Assembly (NCBI RefSeq): GCF_005937885.2
Contig: NZ_CP042176.1
Coordinates: forward strand, 2,785,501 to 2,849,500
Direction of reading: 5' to 3'
Origin: Bradyrhizobium sp. KBS0727
GTDB lineage: Bacteria > Pseudomonadota > Alphaproteobacteria > Rhizobiales > Xanthobacteraceae
DNA: 64,000 bases
The notes beneath the pieces are model-generated. The model did no database searches. It saw only the letters and a program-made list of their open reading frames with translations, and was not told the origin of the DNA. A program made the position numbers and the translations under genes. Below, in pieces: positions 9,202 to 18,015 of this stretch. Every line of letters begins with the position of its first letter. The first letter of the stretch is position 1.

Positions 9202-10143
9202 TCAGAGCAGGGCAAGAAGCGCGAGCCCGGCCGCCAGCACAAGCATGGCGCGGCGATAGAGCGCAAGGGCTCGGTTCAAATCCGCAGCAGTTGGGTCCGG
9301 GGCTTCGGCATTCAACCAGGGTTCCTGCGAGAGCTGTCCCTCGTAAATGCGGGGCCCGGACAGGCGAATGCCGATCGCGCCCGCCATCGCGGCTTCCGGC
9401 CAGCCGGCGTTGGGCGAACGGTGATGGTGCGCATCGCGCCACATCGTCGCCAGCGCGCTGCGCGGCCGAATGGAGACGGCCGCGAACAACAATCCCGTCA
9501 GCCGCGCCGGGATCAGGTTCGCGACGTCGTCGATGCGCGCCGCCGCCCATCCGAAAGCTTCGTGTCTTGGGGTGCGATGGCCGATCATGGAGTCCAGCGT
9601 GTTGATGGCCTTGTAGGCGGCAATGCCCGGCAGGCCGAAGATCGCGCCCCAGAACAGCGGCGCCACGATTCCGTCGGACGTGTTCTCGGCAAGGCTTTCG
9701 GTCGCAGCCCTTGCGATCCCGGCCGCATCGAGCTGCGAGGGATCTCGTCCGACAATCATGGAAACCGCCTGCCGTGCCGCCGGCAGATCGCCTGCTATCA
9801 ACGGCCGCGCCACGCCATCGACATGGTCGTGCATCGAACGCGCGGCGACAAGCGGCCAGGCCAAAATCGCGGCGAACATCAGACCCGGCCATCCGCCGGG
9901 CAGCATCGACGCACAGGCCAAGCCGACGCCGGCCGCTAGCATGATGACAGCGAGCGCCACACCAATTCCGGCCGCGCGTCGCGTGGCTTCGGAAGCGTCT
10001 TCACGGTTGAAGCTTTGATCGAGCGCGGCAATCATCGCGCCGATCCACGTCACGGGATGTCCGATCCTTGCGTGGATCGCAGACGGCCAGCCGAGAATTG
10101 AATCGATGAGCAATGCCAGCAGCATGATGGCAGCTCCACTCAT
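9202..10143 (-). CDS. cobD: Adenosylcobinamide-phosphate synthase CobD (CbiB-type)
   Basis: A polytopic membrane protein that attaches aminopropanol (phosphate) to adenosylcobyric acid. The 313-residue product shows the CbiB/CobD family sequence HPVTWIGAMIAALD, RDPSQLDAAGIARAATESLA, NTSDGIVAPLFWGAIFGLPG and AYKAINTLDSMIGH, with hydrophobic segments at the N-terminus, middle and C-terminus. The ATG at 10143 (MSGAAIM) has a weak GGGAGA upstream; a second ATG six codons later is possible. It heads the cobD-cobC-bluB set and is divergent from the riboswitch-receptor operon. No riboswitch was seen on its own strand. Confidence 0.93.
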   Translation of the reverse strand: MSGAAIMLLALLIDSILGWPSAIHARIGHPVTWIGAMIAALDQSFNREDASEATRRAAGIGVALAVIMLAAGVGLACASMLPGGWPGLMFAAILAWPLVAARSMHDHVDGVARPLIAGDLPAARQAVSMIVGRDPSQLDAAGIARAATESLAENTSDGIVAPLFWGAIFGLPGIAAYKAINTLDSMIGHRTPRHEAFGWAAARIDDVANLIPARLTGLLFAAVSIRPRSALATMWRDAHHHRSPNAGWPEAAMAGAIGIRLSGPRIYEGQLSQEPWLNAEAPDPTAADLNRALALYRRAMLVLAAGLALLALL

Positions 10144-10304
10144 TTCAACGCATCTCCCGGGATCGAGCCGTCGCGGCCTCGCCGGCATATTGGCGAAGCG
10201 ACGCCCGCTGACAAGCCCGGCGACATCGACGACGCATCAATGCGGCTTCGCATCGAGCAGGATCCCGCGTCCGATTGACTCGGCGGACCAACTGCAATTA
10301 GTGT

Positions 10305-10502
10305 CCTCGCGACGGTTCTCCTTCGGGGGATCAAAAGGGAATGCGGTGAGGGGCGGTTCTTTAATCTTTGAACAAAACCCCGATTCCGCGGCTGCCCCCG
10401 CAACTGTAAGCGGCGAGCCTTTCGTCAATTGCCACTGGGATCAAACCCCGGGAAGGCGACGAAAGGCGATGACCCGCGAGCCAGGAGACCTGCCGCCAGT
10501 CG
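10305..10502 (+). promoter_or_regulatory. Cobalamin riboswitch upstream of TonB receptor
   Basis: A textbook B12 aptamer on the plus strand. In order it has AAAAGGGAATGCGGTGAGG, GCGGCTGCCCCCGCAACTGT, TGCCACTGGG, CCGGGAAGGCGA and GCGAGCCAGGAGACCTGCC, ending near 10502. It lies about 115 bp before the receptor start and should shut expression when cobalamin is abundant. No clear terminator hairpin with a T-run follows, so control may act on translation or via Rho. The flanking bases 10144-10304 probably hold the divergent promoters for cobD and the receptor; I see no other element there. Confidence 0.96.
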
Positions 10503-10618
10503 TGGTCACACGCGAGCACATTGGGCGGGGTGTCCTGGTGGTAGCCGATCCTTGGCCCAGCAAGCGGGCCTCGGGGAGACTTCGTTCGCGGTGACGTGCC
10601 ACGTTAACCGCGAGCCGA

Positions 10619-12889
10619 ATGATGAACTCCGTCTCCTTTCATGCGTCACGACGCATGCCTTTGCTGTATTCCGTTGTGCTCTCCTCCGTTCTCTGGCCGC
10701 TCGATGCGTGGCCGCAAAGCGCGCCAAAAACGAGCCAGACGCTCGATCCGATCGTCGTGACGAACCCGCAGCCCGCCGCGAGCCCGCGCCAGCCGAACAG
10801 CCCGGGCGCTTCGCGGTCGACCCGCGCAGGAAAGAAGCGCGCGGCCGCGGCGGCGACGACGCCATCGACGGTTGTTCCGACATCGCCGGCAGCGCCCACG
10901 CTGACGTTGCACCAGACGGCAGGTAGCGGCAGCCGCCTCAACCTGACGCGGCTACAGATACCGGCCAGCGTCGAGATCATCACCGCCGAAACCATCGCCG
11001 AGCGCGGCCAGCACAACGTGATTGACGCCGTCACCCAGGACGCGACCGGCTTCACCGCCAGCCCCGCTCCCGGCAACGGCGGGCTCTCGTTCAGCACCCG
11101 CGGCTTCACCGGCAATTCGACGGTCATGACGCTCTATGACGGCACGCGGCTCTACGTTGGCTCCGGTACGTTGACGTTTCCGTTCGATACCTGGTCGGCG
11201 CAACGCATCGAGGTGCTGCGCGGGCCGGCGTCGGTGATGTACGGCGAGGGCGCCATCGGCGGCGCGATCAATGTGATCTCGAAAATGCCGCTCACCGTCC
11301 AGCGCAACGAGGCGGAAGTCTCGCTAGATAGCAACATGACGAAACGGCTCGCGGTCGACAGCGGCGGCCCGATCAACAAGGACGTGTCGTATCGTGTGAC
11401 CGCGATCGGCAACATGTCGGACGGCTGGGTCGATCGCGACAAGACCTCGAACGTTGCGGTCTCTGCGGCGGTGCGCGTGCAGGCTTCCGAGACGCTGGCC
11501 TGGACGCTGTCCACTGATTACGGCGATCGCAGTCCGTCGCGCTATTTCGGCACGCCGCTCCTCAACGGCCAGATCGACGAGTCGCTGCGGTTCAAGAACT
11601 ACAATGTCGGCGACAGCAACATCCGCTACCGCGACAGCTGGAATCAGTTGCGGACGGAGTGGCAGGTTACCGACAGCATCACGGTTCACAACGTGCTGTA
11701 TTATCTGAACAGCCAGCGGCATTGGCGCGATGTCGAAAGCTACGCGTGGAATCCGGCCAAGGGCCTGATCGACCGCTCCTCCTATATCGAGATCTTCCAT
11801 AACCAGCAGCAGGTCGGCGACCGCATGGATGCGACCTTTCGCGGCCATGTGCTCGGGATGAAGAACGAGTTCGTCGCCGGTTTCGACGTCAACCGGATCG
11901 ATTTCACCCATACCAACAACTCGCCCTTTAGCGGGACATCGTCGGTCAATCCCTGGTCCTTCGATCCGGGCGTATTTCTCAGCCCGATCCCGACCGTTCC
12001 GTCCTTCAATACCGTGACCAACCAGTACGCTCTATTCGCCGAGGACCGGCTCTCGCTGACCGATCAGTGGACGCTGATCGGCGGCGTGCGCCAGGATGAA
12101 CCGGTCATCAACCGCACCGACCTGATCACGACGGCTAACGGCTTCGTCAAATCGTTCTCGGCAACGAGTTGGCGCGTCGGTACGGTGTATAATCCGGTCA
12201 AGGATCTGGCGCTGTACGGACAATATTCGACAGCGGTCGATCCGGTCGGCAATCTGATTACGCTGGCGACGACCCAGAAGGATTTCCAGTTGTCCACCGG
12301 CGAGCAGGCCGAGATCGGCATCAAGCAGTCGTTCTGGCAGGGCCGCGGCGAATGGACGCTGGCCGGTTATCAGATCGTGAAGAACAACCTGTTGGCGCGC
12401 GATCCGAACAATCCGGCGTTGACCCAGCAGATCGGCCAGCAATCGTCGCGCGGCGTCGAAGCGACGATCGGGCTGGTGCTGGATTACGGCTGGCGCATCG
12501 ACGCCAACACCGCCTGGCTGCGCGCCAAATACGATGACTTCGTCCAGTCGGTGAACGGCGTGGCGGTCAACTTCGCCGGCAACGTTCCGGTCAACGTGCC
12601 GCAGCACGTATCGAACGTCTGGCTGACCTGGGCATTCGCGCCAAATTGGTCGGTCAATGGCGGCGTGCAGATCGTCGGCAAGACCTTTGCCGACAATGCC
12701 AATACGCTGGCGCGTCCGGCCTACACCGTCGTCAATGGCGGGGTGCAGTGGAAGCCGGACGCCAACACCACGCTGTCGCTGCGGGTCTACAATCTCTTTG
12801 ACACGATCTATGCGACCTCGGGCGGCACCACGCAGTGGCTGCTGGGCATGCCGCGGACCGCCGAACTCGCACTCAATGTCAGGTTCTGA
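10619..12889 (+). CDS. TonB-dependent outer-membrane receptor, B12-regulated
   Basis: A 756-residue TonB-dependent receptor. A signal peptide lies near residues 13-33 (PLLYSVVLSSVLWPLDAWPQ), then a TonB-box-like LDPIVVT and a long Pro/Ala/Ser-rich linker. The plug domain follows (SVEIITAETIAERG, FSTRGF, RIEVLRGPASVMYGEGAIGG), then a beta-barrel ending in the C-terminal Phe of LNVRF. The plug and barrel read more like siderophore receptors than BtuB. Position behind a cobalamin riboswitch argues for uptake of a corrinoid or cobalt complex. Tandem ATGs at 10619 and 10622 and a third at 10655 leave the exact start open. A PepSY gene follows after 2 nt. Confidence 0.9.
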   Translation: MMNSVSFHASRRMPLLYSVVLSSVLWPLDAWPQSAPKTSQTLDPIVVTNPQPAASPRQPNSPGASRSTRAGKKRAAAAATTPSTVVPTSPAAPTLTLHQTAGSGSRLNLTRLQIPASVEIITAETIAERGQHNVIDAVTQDATGFTASPAPGNGGLSFSTRGFTGNSTVMTLYDGTRLYVGSGTLTFPFDTWSAQRIEVLRGPASVMYGEGAIGGAINVISKMPLTVQRNEAEVSLDSNMTKRLAVDSGGPINKDVSYRVTAIGNMSDGWVDRDKTSNVAVSAAVRVQASETLAWTLSTDYGDRSPSRYFGTPLLNGQIDESLRFKNYNVGDSNIRYRDSWNQLRTEWQVTDSITVHNVLYYLNSQRHWRDVESYAWNPAKGLIDRSSYIEIFHNQQQVGDRMDATFRGHVLGMKNEFVAGFDVNRIDFTHTNNSPFSGTSSVNPWSFDPGVFLSPIPTVPSFNTVTNQYALFAEDRLSLTDQWTLIGGVRQDEPVINRTDLITTANGFVKSFSATSWRVGTVYNPVKDLALYGQYSTAVDPVGNLITLATTQKDFQLSTGEQAEIGIKQSFWQGRGEWTLAGYQIVKNNLLARDPNNPALTQQIGQQSSRGVEATIGLVLDYGWRIDANTAWLRAKYDDFVQSVNGVAVNFAGNVPVNVPQHVSNVWLTWAFAPNWSVNGGVQIVGKTFADNANTLARPAYTVVNGGVQWKPDANTTLSLRVYNLFDTIYATSGGTTQWLLGMPRTAELALNVRF

Positions 12890-12891
12890 CG

Positions 12892-14355
12892 ATGCGGCGC
12901 CGGATCATGCGTCGCGCAAGGCGGTGGCTCTATATCGCCCATCGCTGGATCGGTATCGGCACCTGTCTGCTGTTCGCGATGTGGTTCATCTCCGGCGTTG
13001 TCATGATGTACGTGGCGTTTCCGCAGCTCAACGACACCGAGCGGTGGGCGGCGCTGCCGCCGATTGCTTGGGACAAGGTGCAGGTGACCCCGGATCGCGC
13101 GATGGAAGCCGTCGGCTTTAAACTCTATCCGCGCGATCTGCGGCTCGCAATGCTGAACGAGGAGCCGGTCTACCGGCTTCTCGGTTGGGATGGCGAGCGC
13201 AAGACGATATCGGCGGTCGACGGCCACACCGTCGATCACGTCACGTCGGAACAGGCGCTTGCGGTCGCACGGTTTCATCCTAATGCCGTGCGGCCCGAAC
13301 TAAGGGACACGGTGCAGCGTGACCAATGGAGCGTTACCGCGCGGTTCGATCCGTTGCGGCCGCTTTTTCTGATCTCGCTCGGCGACCCCGGTGGGACCGA
13401 ACTCTATGTCTCCTCGCGGAACGGCGAGATCGCGCTCGACACCACGCGGAGGGAACGGGTCTGGAACTGGCTCGGCTCGATCCCGCACTGGATCTATCCG
13501 ACCGTCCTGCGCAAGGACGGCGCCACCTGGCGGTTGGTGGTGCTGTGGATTTCCGGCGTCTGCATGGTGGCGGCCGTGACCGGATTCTGGATCGGCATTT
13601 TGCGCGTGCGGCTGCGTCGCCGTTACACCAACGACGCGGTCACGCCGTATCGTGGCTGGATGGCCTGGCACCACATTGCCGGGCTGATCGGCGGCGTTTC
13701 TGTCCTGACCTGGATGTTCAGCGGCTGGCTGTCGCTCAATCCCGGCGAATTTTTTGCCGGACGTGGAACGGCGCGCGAAATGGCGGTTCGCTATGCCGGC
13801 ACTGAGAGCCCGCACATACCGGCCGAGTTTCTGTCGAAGGCAAAATCAGGCGAACTTCAAATGGCGTCCGTCGAAGCGCGCTTCGTCTGGCTCGGAGGCA
13901 GGCCGCTGGTGGTGCTGACCGGCCGCGACGGCGGTCGCGTCACCGTCGATCCCGTAAGGGGCGTCGCGGCGCCTTTGTTCGATGAACGGATTTTCGAGGC
14001 CGCGCGCCGGCTGATGTCGAACGCTGCCTTGACGATGCGGCAGCGGCTCGAAGCGCCCGACGCCTACTGGTATTCGCATCACCAGCAACGCGTGATGCCG
14101 GTGCTGCGGGCAGGGTTTGACGACGAGGCCCACACCTGGTTTCACATCGATCCCGGGACGGGCGATATATTGGGCCGCACCGACGACAGCCGCCGGACCT
14201 ACCGCTGGCTGTTCAATGCAATGCACAGCCTCGATTTTCCGCTGCTGCTTAGCTATCGCCCCGCGTGGGACGGCGTGGTGTGGTTGCTGTCGCTGGCCGG
14301 ATTGGTCGTCTCGGTGAGCGGCATCGTGATCGGCTGGCGGCGCTTGCGGCAATAG
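12892..14355 (+). CDS. PepSY-domain membrane protein
   Basis: A 487-residue PepSY-associated membrane protein. Transmembrane segments are visible near residues 13-40, 215-237, 258-280 and 460-482, with large periplasmic PepSY-type domains between them. Conserved histidines at the membrane faces (IAHRWIGIG, AWHHIAGLIGG, SHHQQR, AMHSLDF) resemble the haem-ligand pattern of siderophore-reductase-like PepSY proteins. It starts 2 nt after the receptor stop, so the pair is one transcriptional unit under the riboswitch. By analogy with siderophore systems it may reduce or release the imported metal complex. That role is inference, and the substrate could be a cobalt chelate rather than a corrinoid. 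Confidence 0.85.
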   Translation: MRRRIMRRARRWLYIAHRWIGIGTCLLFAMWFISGVVMMYVAFPQLNDTERWAALPPIAWDKVQVTPDRAMEAVGFKLYPRDLRLAMLNEEPVYRLLGWDGERKTISAVDGHTVDHVTSEQALAVARFHPNAVRPELRDTVQRDQWSVTARFDPLRPLFLISLGDPGGTELYVSSRNGEIALDTTRRERVWNWLGSIPHWIYPTVLRKDGATWRLVVLWISGVCMVAAVTGFWIGILRVRLRRRYTNDAVTPYRGWMAWHHIAGLIGGVSVLTWMFSGWLSLNPGEFFAGRGTAREMAVRYAGTESPHIPAEFLSKAKSGELQMASVEARFVWLGGRPLVVLTGRDGGRVTVDPVRGVAAPLFDERIFEAARRLMSNAALTMRQRLEAPDAYWYSHHQQRVMPVLRAGFDDEAHTWFHIDPGTGDILGRTDDSRRTYRWLFNAMHSLDFPLLLSYRPAWDGVVWLLSLAGLVVSVSGIVIGWRRLRQ

Positions 14356-14432
14356 GATCGGCGGGGCCGGACGGTTGTGTTTCACGCGCCGATGGTTTCT
14401 GCTTCTTAAGGCCGCAGCGAGCAAGAGGGGAC

Positions 14433-14939
14433 ATGGGCAGGATCATTCTGGTGACGGGCGGCGCCCGTTCGGGCAAGAGCGCGATCGCCGAGGCGCGGGC
14501 GCTCAGCCTTGCGCCCCGCGCCATCTACATCGCCACCGCCGAAGCCCGAGATGCCGAGATGACGGCACGGATCGCGGCGCATCAGGCCCGGCGCGGCGAC
14601 AACTGGCGCACGCATGCCGAGCCGCTCGATCTGACCGGCGCGCTGGCCGTGACCGACGGAGAGGGGCCGCGGCTGGTCGATTGTCTGACGCTGTGGCTGA
14701 CCAACCTGATGCTCGGCGGCCATGACTGGCAGGCGGCCGGCCGTGCGCTGGTGGCGGCGCTCCCCGCGCAGGCCGATCCGGTCGTGCTGGTCACCAACGA
14801 GGTCGGCGCTGGCATCGTGCCCGACAATGCGCTGGCGCGGGAATTTCGCGACGCCGCCGGAACCCTCAATCAATGGGTGGCCGCGGTCGCCGACGAAGTG
14901 ACCCTGGCGGTGGCCGGACTTCCGCTCAAGGTGAAGTGA
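14433..14939 (+). CDS. cobP: Adenosylcobinamide kinase / guanylyltransferase
   Basis: A CobU/CobP-type bifunctional enzyme that phosphorylates adenosylcobinamide and transfers GMP to it. The 168-residue product starts MGRIILVTGGARSGKS, with the P-loop at about 9-16. It continues with YIATAEARDAEM, the WRTHAEP segment expected to carry the guanylylated histidine, and LVTNEVGAGIVPDN. The length is that of the family. An AGAGGGG ribosome-binding site precedes the ATG. It follows the PepSY gene by 77 nt in the same direction, so it is probably part of the riboswitch-controlled unit and would salvage imported cobinamide as well as serve synthesis. Confidence 0.95.
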   Translation: MGRIILVTGGARSGKSAIAEARALSLAPRAIYIATAEARDAEMTARIAAHQARRGDNWRTHAEPLDLTGALAVTDGEGPRLVDCLTLWLTNLMLGGHDWQAAGRALVAALPAQADPVVLVTNEVGAGIVPDNALAREFRDAAGTLNQWVAAVADEVTLAVAGLPLKVK

Positions 14940-14946
14940 AATCTCA

Positions 14947-14973
14947 GCCTCAATCCGGCCTGAGGCGGATTTT
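14947..14973 (+). terminator. Possible weak terminator after cobP
   Basis: GCCTCA (14947-14952) pairs with TGAGGC (14961-14966) around an 8-nt loop and is followed by GGATTTT. The stem is short. A second small inverted repeat, CACTCAA/TTGAGTG (14988-14994 and 15003-15009), lies 15 nt further on and could instead be an operator for serA. Confidence 0.4.
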
Positions 14974-15183
14974 CCGGCCGCTTCATTCACTCAAGAATTC
15001 AGTTGAGTGCCAATAAGTCAAATAAAATGAATGGCTTATGCCGGTTACTTCCAGCGGATCCACTGACGGATTGATTGAACATCTGACCCGTTGAATCGGC
15101 TAGAAAGCGGCGCGTGCGCGACCCAATCCGCGCCGGACGCCTGTGGGCGTGAGTTGACAGTTCATCTACCGCTGAAGGACGCC

Positions 15184-16458
15184 GTGATCGTGCACCAGAA
15201 CCGTTCCGCTTTACCCCAACTCTCGCTTCCGAAGGACAAGATCCGCGTCCTGCTGCTCGAAGGCGTCAACGACAGCGCCGTGCAGCTGATCGAGTCCGCC
15301 GGCTATTCCAACCTGACGCGCCTGCCCAAGGCGCTCGACGGCGATGCGCTGCGCGACGCCATCAAGGGCGTGCACTTGCTGGGCATCCGCTCCCGCACCC
15401 AGATCACGCCTCAAGTTGTCGAGGCCGCGGACCGCCTCATTGCGATCGGCTGCTTCAGCGTCGGCACCAACCAGGTCGATCTCGATGTGGCGCGACGCAG
15501 CGGCATTCCGGTGTTCAATGCGCCGTTTTCCAACACCCGCAGCGTGGCGGAACTGGTGATCGGGGAGATCGTCTTCCTGCTGCGCCGGATTGTCTCGCGT
15601 TCCAACGCGGCCCATCAGGGGCGTTGGGACAAATCCGCCGACGACAGCCACGAGGTGAGGGGCAAGACACTCGGTATCATCGGCTACGGCAATATCGGCT
15701 CGCAGCTTTCGAATCTGGCCGAAGCGTTCGGCATGCGGGTCATCTTCTATGATCACACCGACAGGCTTCGTCACGGTAATACCGAGCCGACCGCGACCCT
15801 GCATGAGCTTTTGGCACAGAGCGACGTCGTGACGCTGCATGTGCCCGAGACCCCGGCCACCAACAAGATGATCGGGCGCGAGGAAATCCGGGCGATGAAG
15901 CCCGGAGCCTTCTTCATCAACAACAGCCGCGGCTCGGTGGTCGACCTGGATGCGCTGGCCGAAGCGCTGCGGGAAGGCAGGCTTCGTGGCGCCGCGGTCG
16001 ACGTCTTTCCGGTCGAGCCGGGCTCGAATGCGGAGCGGTTCATAACGCCGCTGCAGGGTCTGGAAAATGTCATCCTGACGCCGCACATCGGCGGTTCGAC
16101 CGAAGAGGCGCAAGAGCGCATCGGTGCCGAAGTCGCGCGCAAGCTGGTCGACTACAGCGATTCCGGCTCGACGATGGGCGCGGTCAATTTCCCCCAGGTC
16201 CAGCTGCCGCCGCGGCCGTTAGGGACACGGTTCATTCAGGTGCAGCGCAACGTGCCGGGCATGCTCGGCCGGCTGAACGAAGTGCTGGCGCGCCACGCCG
16301 TCAACATTGCCGCGCAATATTACGAGACCGACCACGATGTCGGCTACGTGGTTCTCGACGCCGATGCTTCCGCGGCCGACAGCCAGCGCGTGCTCGCGGA
16401 CATCCGCTCCCTGGAAGGCACCATTCGCGCCCGACTGCTCTACGAATACAAGGCGTGA
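15184..16458 (+). CDS. serA: D-3-phosphoglycerate dehydrogenase
   Basis: NAD-dependent first enzyme of serine biosynthesis, of the compact Escherichia coli SerA type with a C-terminal ACT domain. Visible features are RSRTQITPQVV, IGCFSVGTNQVDL, the Rossmann motif LGIIGYGNIGSQL, the NNSRGSVVDLDAL catalytic Arg region, and HIGGSTEEAQE with the catalytic His. The ACT segment (VPGMLGRLNEVLARHAVNIA) runs near residues 355-424. The GTG at 15184 has GAAGGA four bases upstream and gives a normal-length 424-residue enzyme; a TTG at 15091 would add 31 uncharacteristic residues. It may be one of several serA-like paralogues in such genomes. Confidence 0.88.
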   Translation: MIVHQNRSALPQLSLPKDKIRVLLLEGVNDSAVQLIESAGYSNLTRLPKALDGDALRDAIKGVHLLGIRSRTQITPQVVEAADRLIAIGCFSVGTNQVDLDVARRSGIPVFNAPFSNTRSVAELVIGEIVFLLRRIVSRSNAAHQGRWDKSADDSHEVRGKTLGIIGYGNIGSQLSNLAEAFGMRVIFYDHTDRLRHGNTEPTATLHELLAQSDVVTLHVPETPATNKMIGREEIRAMKPGAFFINNSRGSVVDLDALAEALREGRLRGAAVDVFPVEPGSNAERFITPLQGLENVILTPHIGGSTEEAQERIGAEVARKLVDYSDSGSTMGAVNFPQVQLPPRPLGTRFIQVQRNVPGMLGRLNEVLARHAVNIAAQYYETDHDVGYVVLDADASAADSQRVLADIRSLEGTIRARLLYEYKA

Positions 16459-16589
16459 GGGCCGCGTCGAACGCATTATCGACGCCGTCTGGAATCCCGA
16501 TACACTGGCCGACGTCTCGGACCTGATGAGAGCGCACGGCTGAACGCGCGTTCTTGAAAGCAGCAGTCAAACGGTGGAAGGAACCAACG

Positions 16590-16967
16590 ATGAGCGAATT
16601 GTTCGACAAGGGATTGAAGGTCCGCAAGGAAGTGCTCGGCGAGGAGTACGTCAACAAGTCGATCGCAGGCGCCGACGAATTTACCCGGACGATGGCGGAA
16701 TGGTCGACCGAGTTCTGCTGGGGTGCGTTGTGGACCCGCCCGGGCCTCGATCGCCGCACGCGCAGCATCGTCAACCTGGCGATGCTCGGCGCGCTGGGGC
16801 GGCCCCACGAACTGAAGCTGCACGTCAAGGGCGCGCTGAAGAACGGCGTGACCAAGGACGAAATCAAGGAGATCCTGCTTCAGGTCGGGGTCTATTGCGG
16901 CATCCCGTCCGGAATCGATGCGTTCCGGAATGCGCGCGAGGCCTTCAACGAGGTCGAGGGGAAGTGA
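16590..16967 (+). CDS. Carboxymuconolactone decarboxylase family protein
   Basis: A 125-residue AhpD/CMD-fold protein resembling 4-carboxymuconolactone decarboxylase PcaC of the beta-ketoadipate pathway. Features are GLKVRKEVLGEEYVNKSI at the N-terminus, WGALWTRPGLDRRTRSIVNL in the middle and GRPHELKLHVKGALKNGV with the conserved His near the presumed active site. No other pca genes lie nearby, so the physiological substrate is uncertain and a stand-alone role is possible. A strong GGAAGGA ribosome-binding site precedes the ATG. It converges on the LysR gene with 55 nt between the stops. Confidence 0.85.
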   Translation: MSELFDKGLKVRKEVLGEEYVNKSIAGADEFTRTMAEWSTEFCWGALWTRPGLDRRTRSIVNLAMLGALGRPHELKLHVKGALKNGVTKDEIKEILLQVGVYCGIPSGIDAFRNAREAFNEVEGK

Positions 16968-17022
16968 CGCAGCCGGCGGCTGTGTTGCAAGTGCTGCGCT
17001 TCATCGTCGGCTCCGGGGGTAT

Positions 17023-17937
17023 CTATGTCCGTTGCCGCGGTTGCTTCGCTGACGTCATGGCAAAGCCGGCTTTCATTTCGCGGACCGTATCGACAAAGGC
17101 CTTGATGATCGGGGAGTGCGCACGATCCTTGTGATAGGCAACGCTGTATTGTGTCCTGATGGCGCGACCCTGGATTTCCAATGCCCGCAGGTTGGGGTGC
17201 GGAACGAATTCAAAATCGGCTACCACACTGATGCCGAGTCCCCGCTCAACGGCCTTCCAAACACCCTCCCGGCTTTCGATCTCGAAAACCGGGTTGATCT
17301 TTAGCCCTTCGTGCTGGATCGCCGCCTCGAACGCGCGTCGCGTGGTCGAGCCGCGCTCGCGCAAGACGAAGCGCTGATCCGCAAGTTCGTGCAGCTTTAC
17401 CGATTTTCGATTGAACCAGGGATGGTCGCCGTTAACGAAGATGACCACGCGATGTGTTCGATAAGGGATCATCACCACGCGCGGGTCGTCCGGGACTTCC
17501 GCGAGGATTGCAACCTCGGCCTCGAAGTCAATGATATGACGGAGCGTGCGTTCGGAATTGCCGAGCAGCGTCGAAATCTGCACGCCGGGATGGTCGCGGT
17601 TGAAGGCCGCCAGAATCTCGGTAGCGTGAAACGGGCCCACGGTCGCCAGACGGAGATGACCTTTCGTCGATTGGCCATGGGCGCCCAACAGTTCGTGGGC
17701 CTCATCGCAGAACTTCATGATGCCGCGCGTAATTTCAAACAGCGCGGCGCCGGTTTCCGTTAGCTCGACCGTTCTCGATTTGCGGATCAGAAGTTCGACG
17801 CCGTAGCTTTCTTCGAGTTCCTTGACCTGAATGGTCAGCGTTGGCTGGCCGACGTTCAAAACGCGCGAAGCCGCCGTAAAGCCGCGGTGCTCGGCAACGG
17901 CGTGGAAGGCGCGTATTCGGCTGAACACTATTGACAT
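17023..17937 (-). CDS. LysR-family regulator of the phosphonate cassette
   Basis: A 304-residue LysR-type regulator. The winged helix-turn-helix is at residues 1-60 (FHAVAEHRGFTAASRVLNVG, QPTLTIQVKELEESYGVELL), followed by a periplasmic-binding-protein-like effector domain (GHLRLATVGPFHATEILAAF). It is divergent from the iron-type alcohol dehydrogenase with only 78 bp between the starts, the usual layout for a LysR activator of its neighbour. It is therefore the likely regulator of the adh-phnA-phnY-transporter operon, with a phosphonate intermediate as probable co-inducer (inference). An inverted repeat overlaps its own start codon. Confidence 0.9.
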   Translation of the reverse strand: MSIVFSRIRAFHAVAEHRGFTAASRVLNVGQPTLTIQVKELEESYGVELLIRKSRTVELTETGAALFEITRGIMKFCDEAHELLGAHGQSTKGHLRLATVGPFHATEILAAFNRDHPGVQISTLLGNSERTLRHIIDFEAEVAILAEVPDDPRVVMIPYRTHRVVIFVNGDHPWFNRKSVKLHELADQRFVLRERGSTTRRAFEAAIQHEGLKINPVFEIESREGVWKAVERGLGISVVADFEFVPHPNLRALEIQGRAIRTQYSVAYHKDRAHSPIIKAFVDTVREMKAGFAMTSAKQPRQRT

Positions 17938-17974
17938 AATCAATAGGTTCCTTCGAAAAGATGAATTTGTCAAT
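17930..17974. promoter_or_regulatory. Candidate LysR operator between divergent starts
   Basis: ATTGA-CATAA-TCAAT (17930-17944) is a T-N11-A type inverted repeat that covers the LysR start codon. ATTGACA (17930-17936) is repeated in inverted orientation as TGTCAAT (17968-17974). The arrangement fits a LysR autoregulatory site plus an activation site for the divergent operon. It is a sequence-pattern prediction only. Confidence 0.4.
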
Positions 17975-18015
17975 AATGCGCGGCTGCCTACCATCGCTCG
18001 AAAGGGAGAAGCGCG

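Noticed and set aside
10619..12889. Calling the receptor BtuB
   Set aside because: Only the riboswitch links it to B12. The plug and barrel look siderophore-like, so no gene symbol was given.
16590..16967. Naming the CMD-family gene pcaC
   Set aside because: No other beta-ketoadipate pathway gene is in the window and the family has diverse functions.
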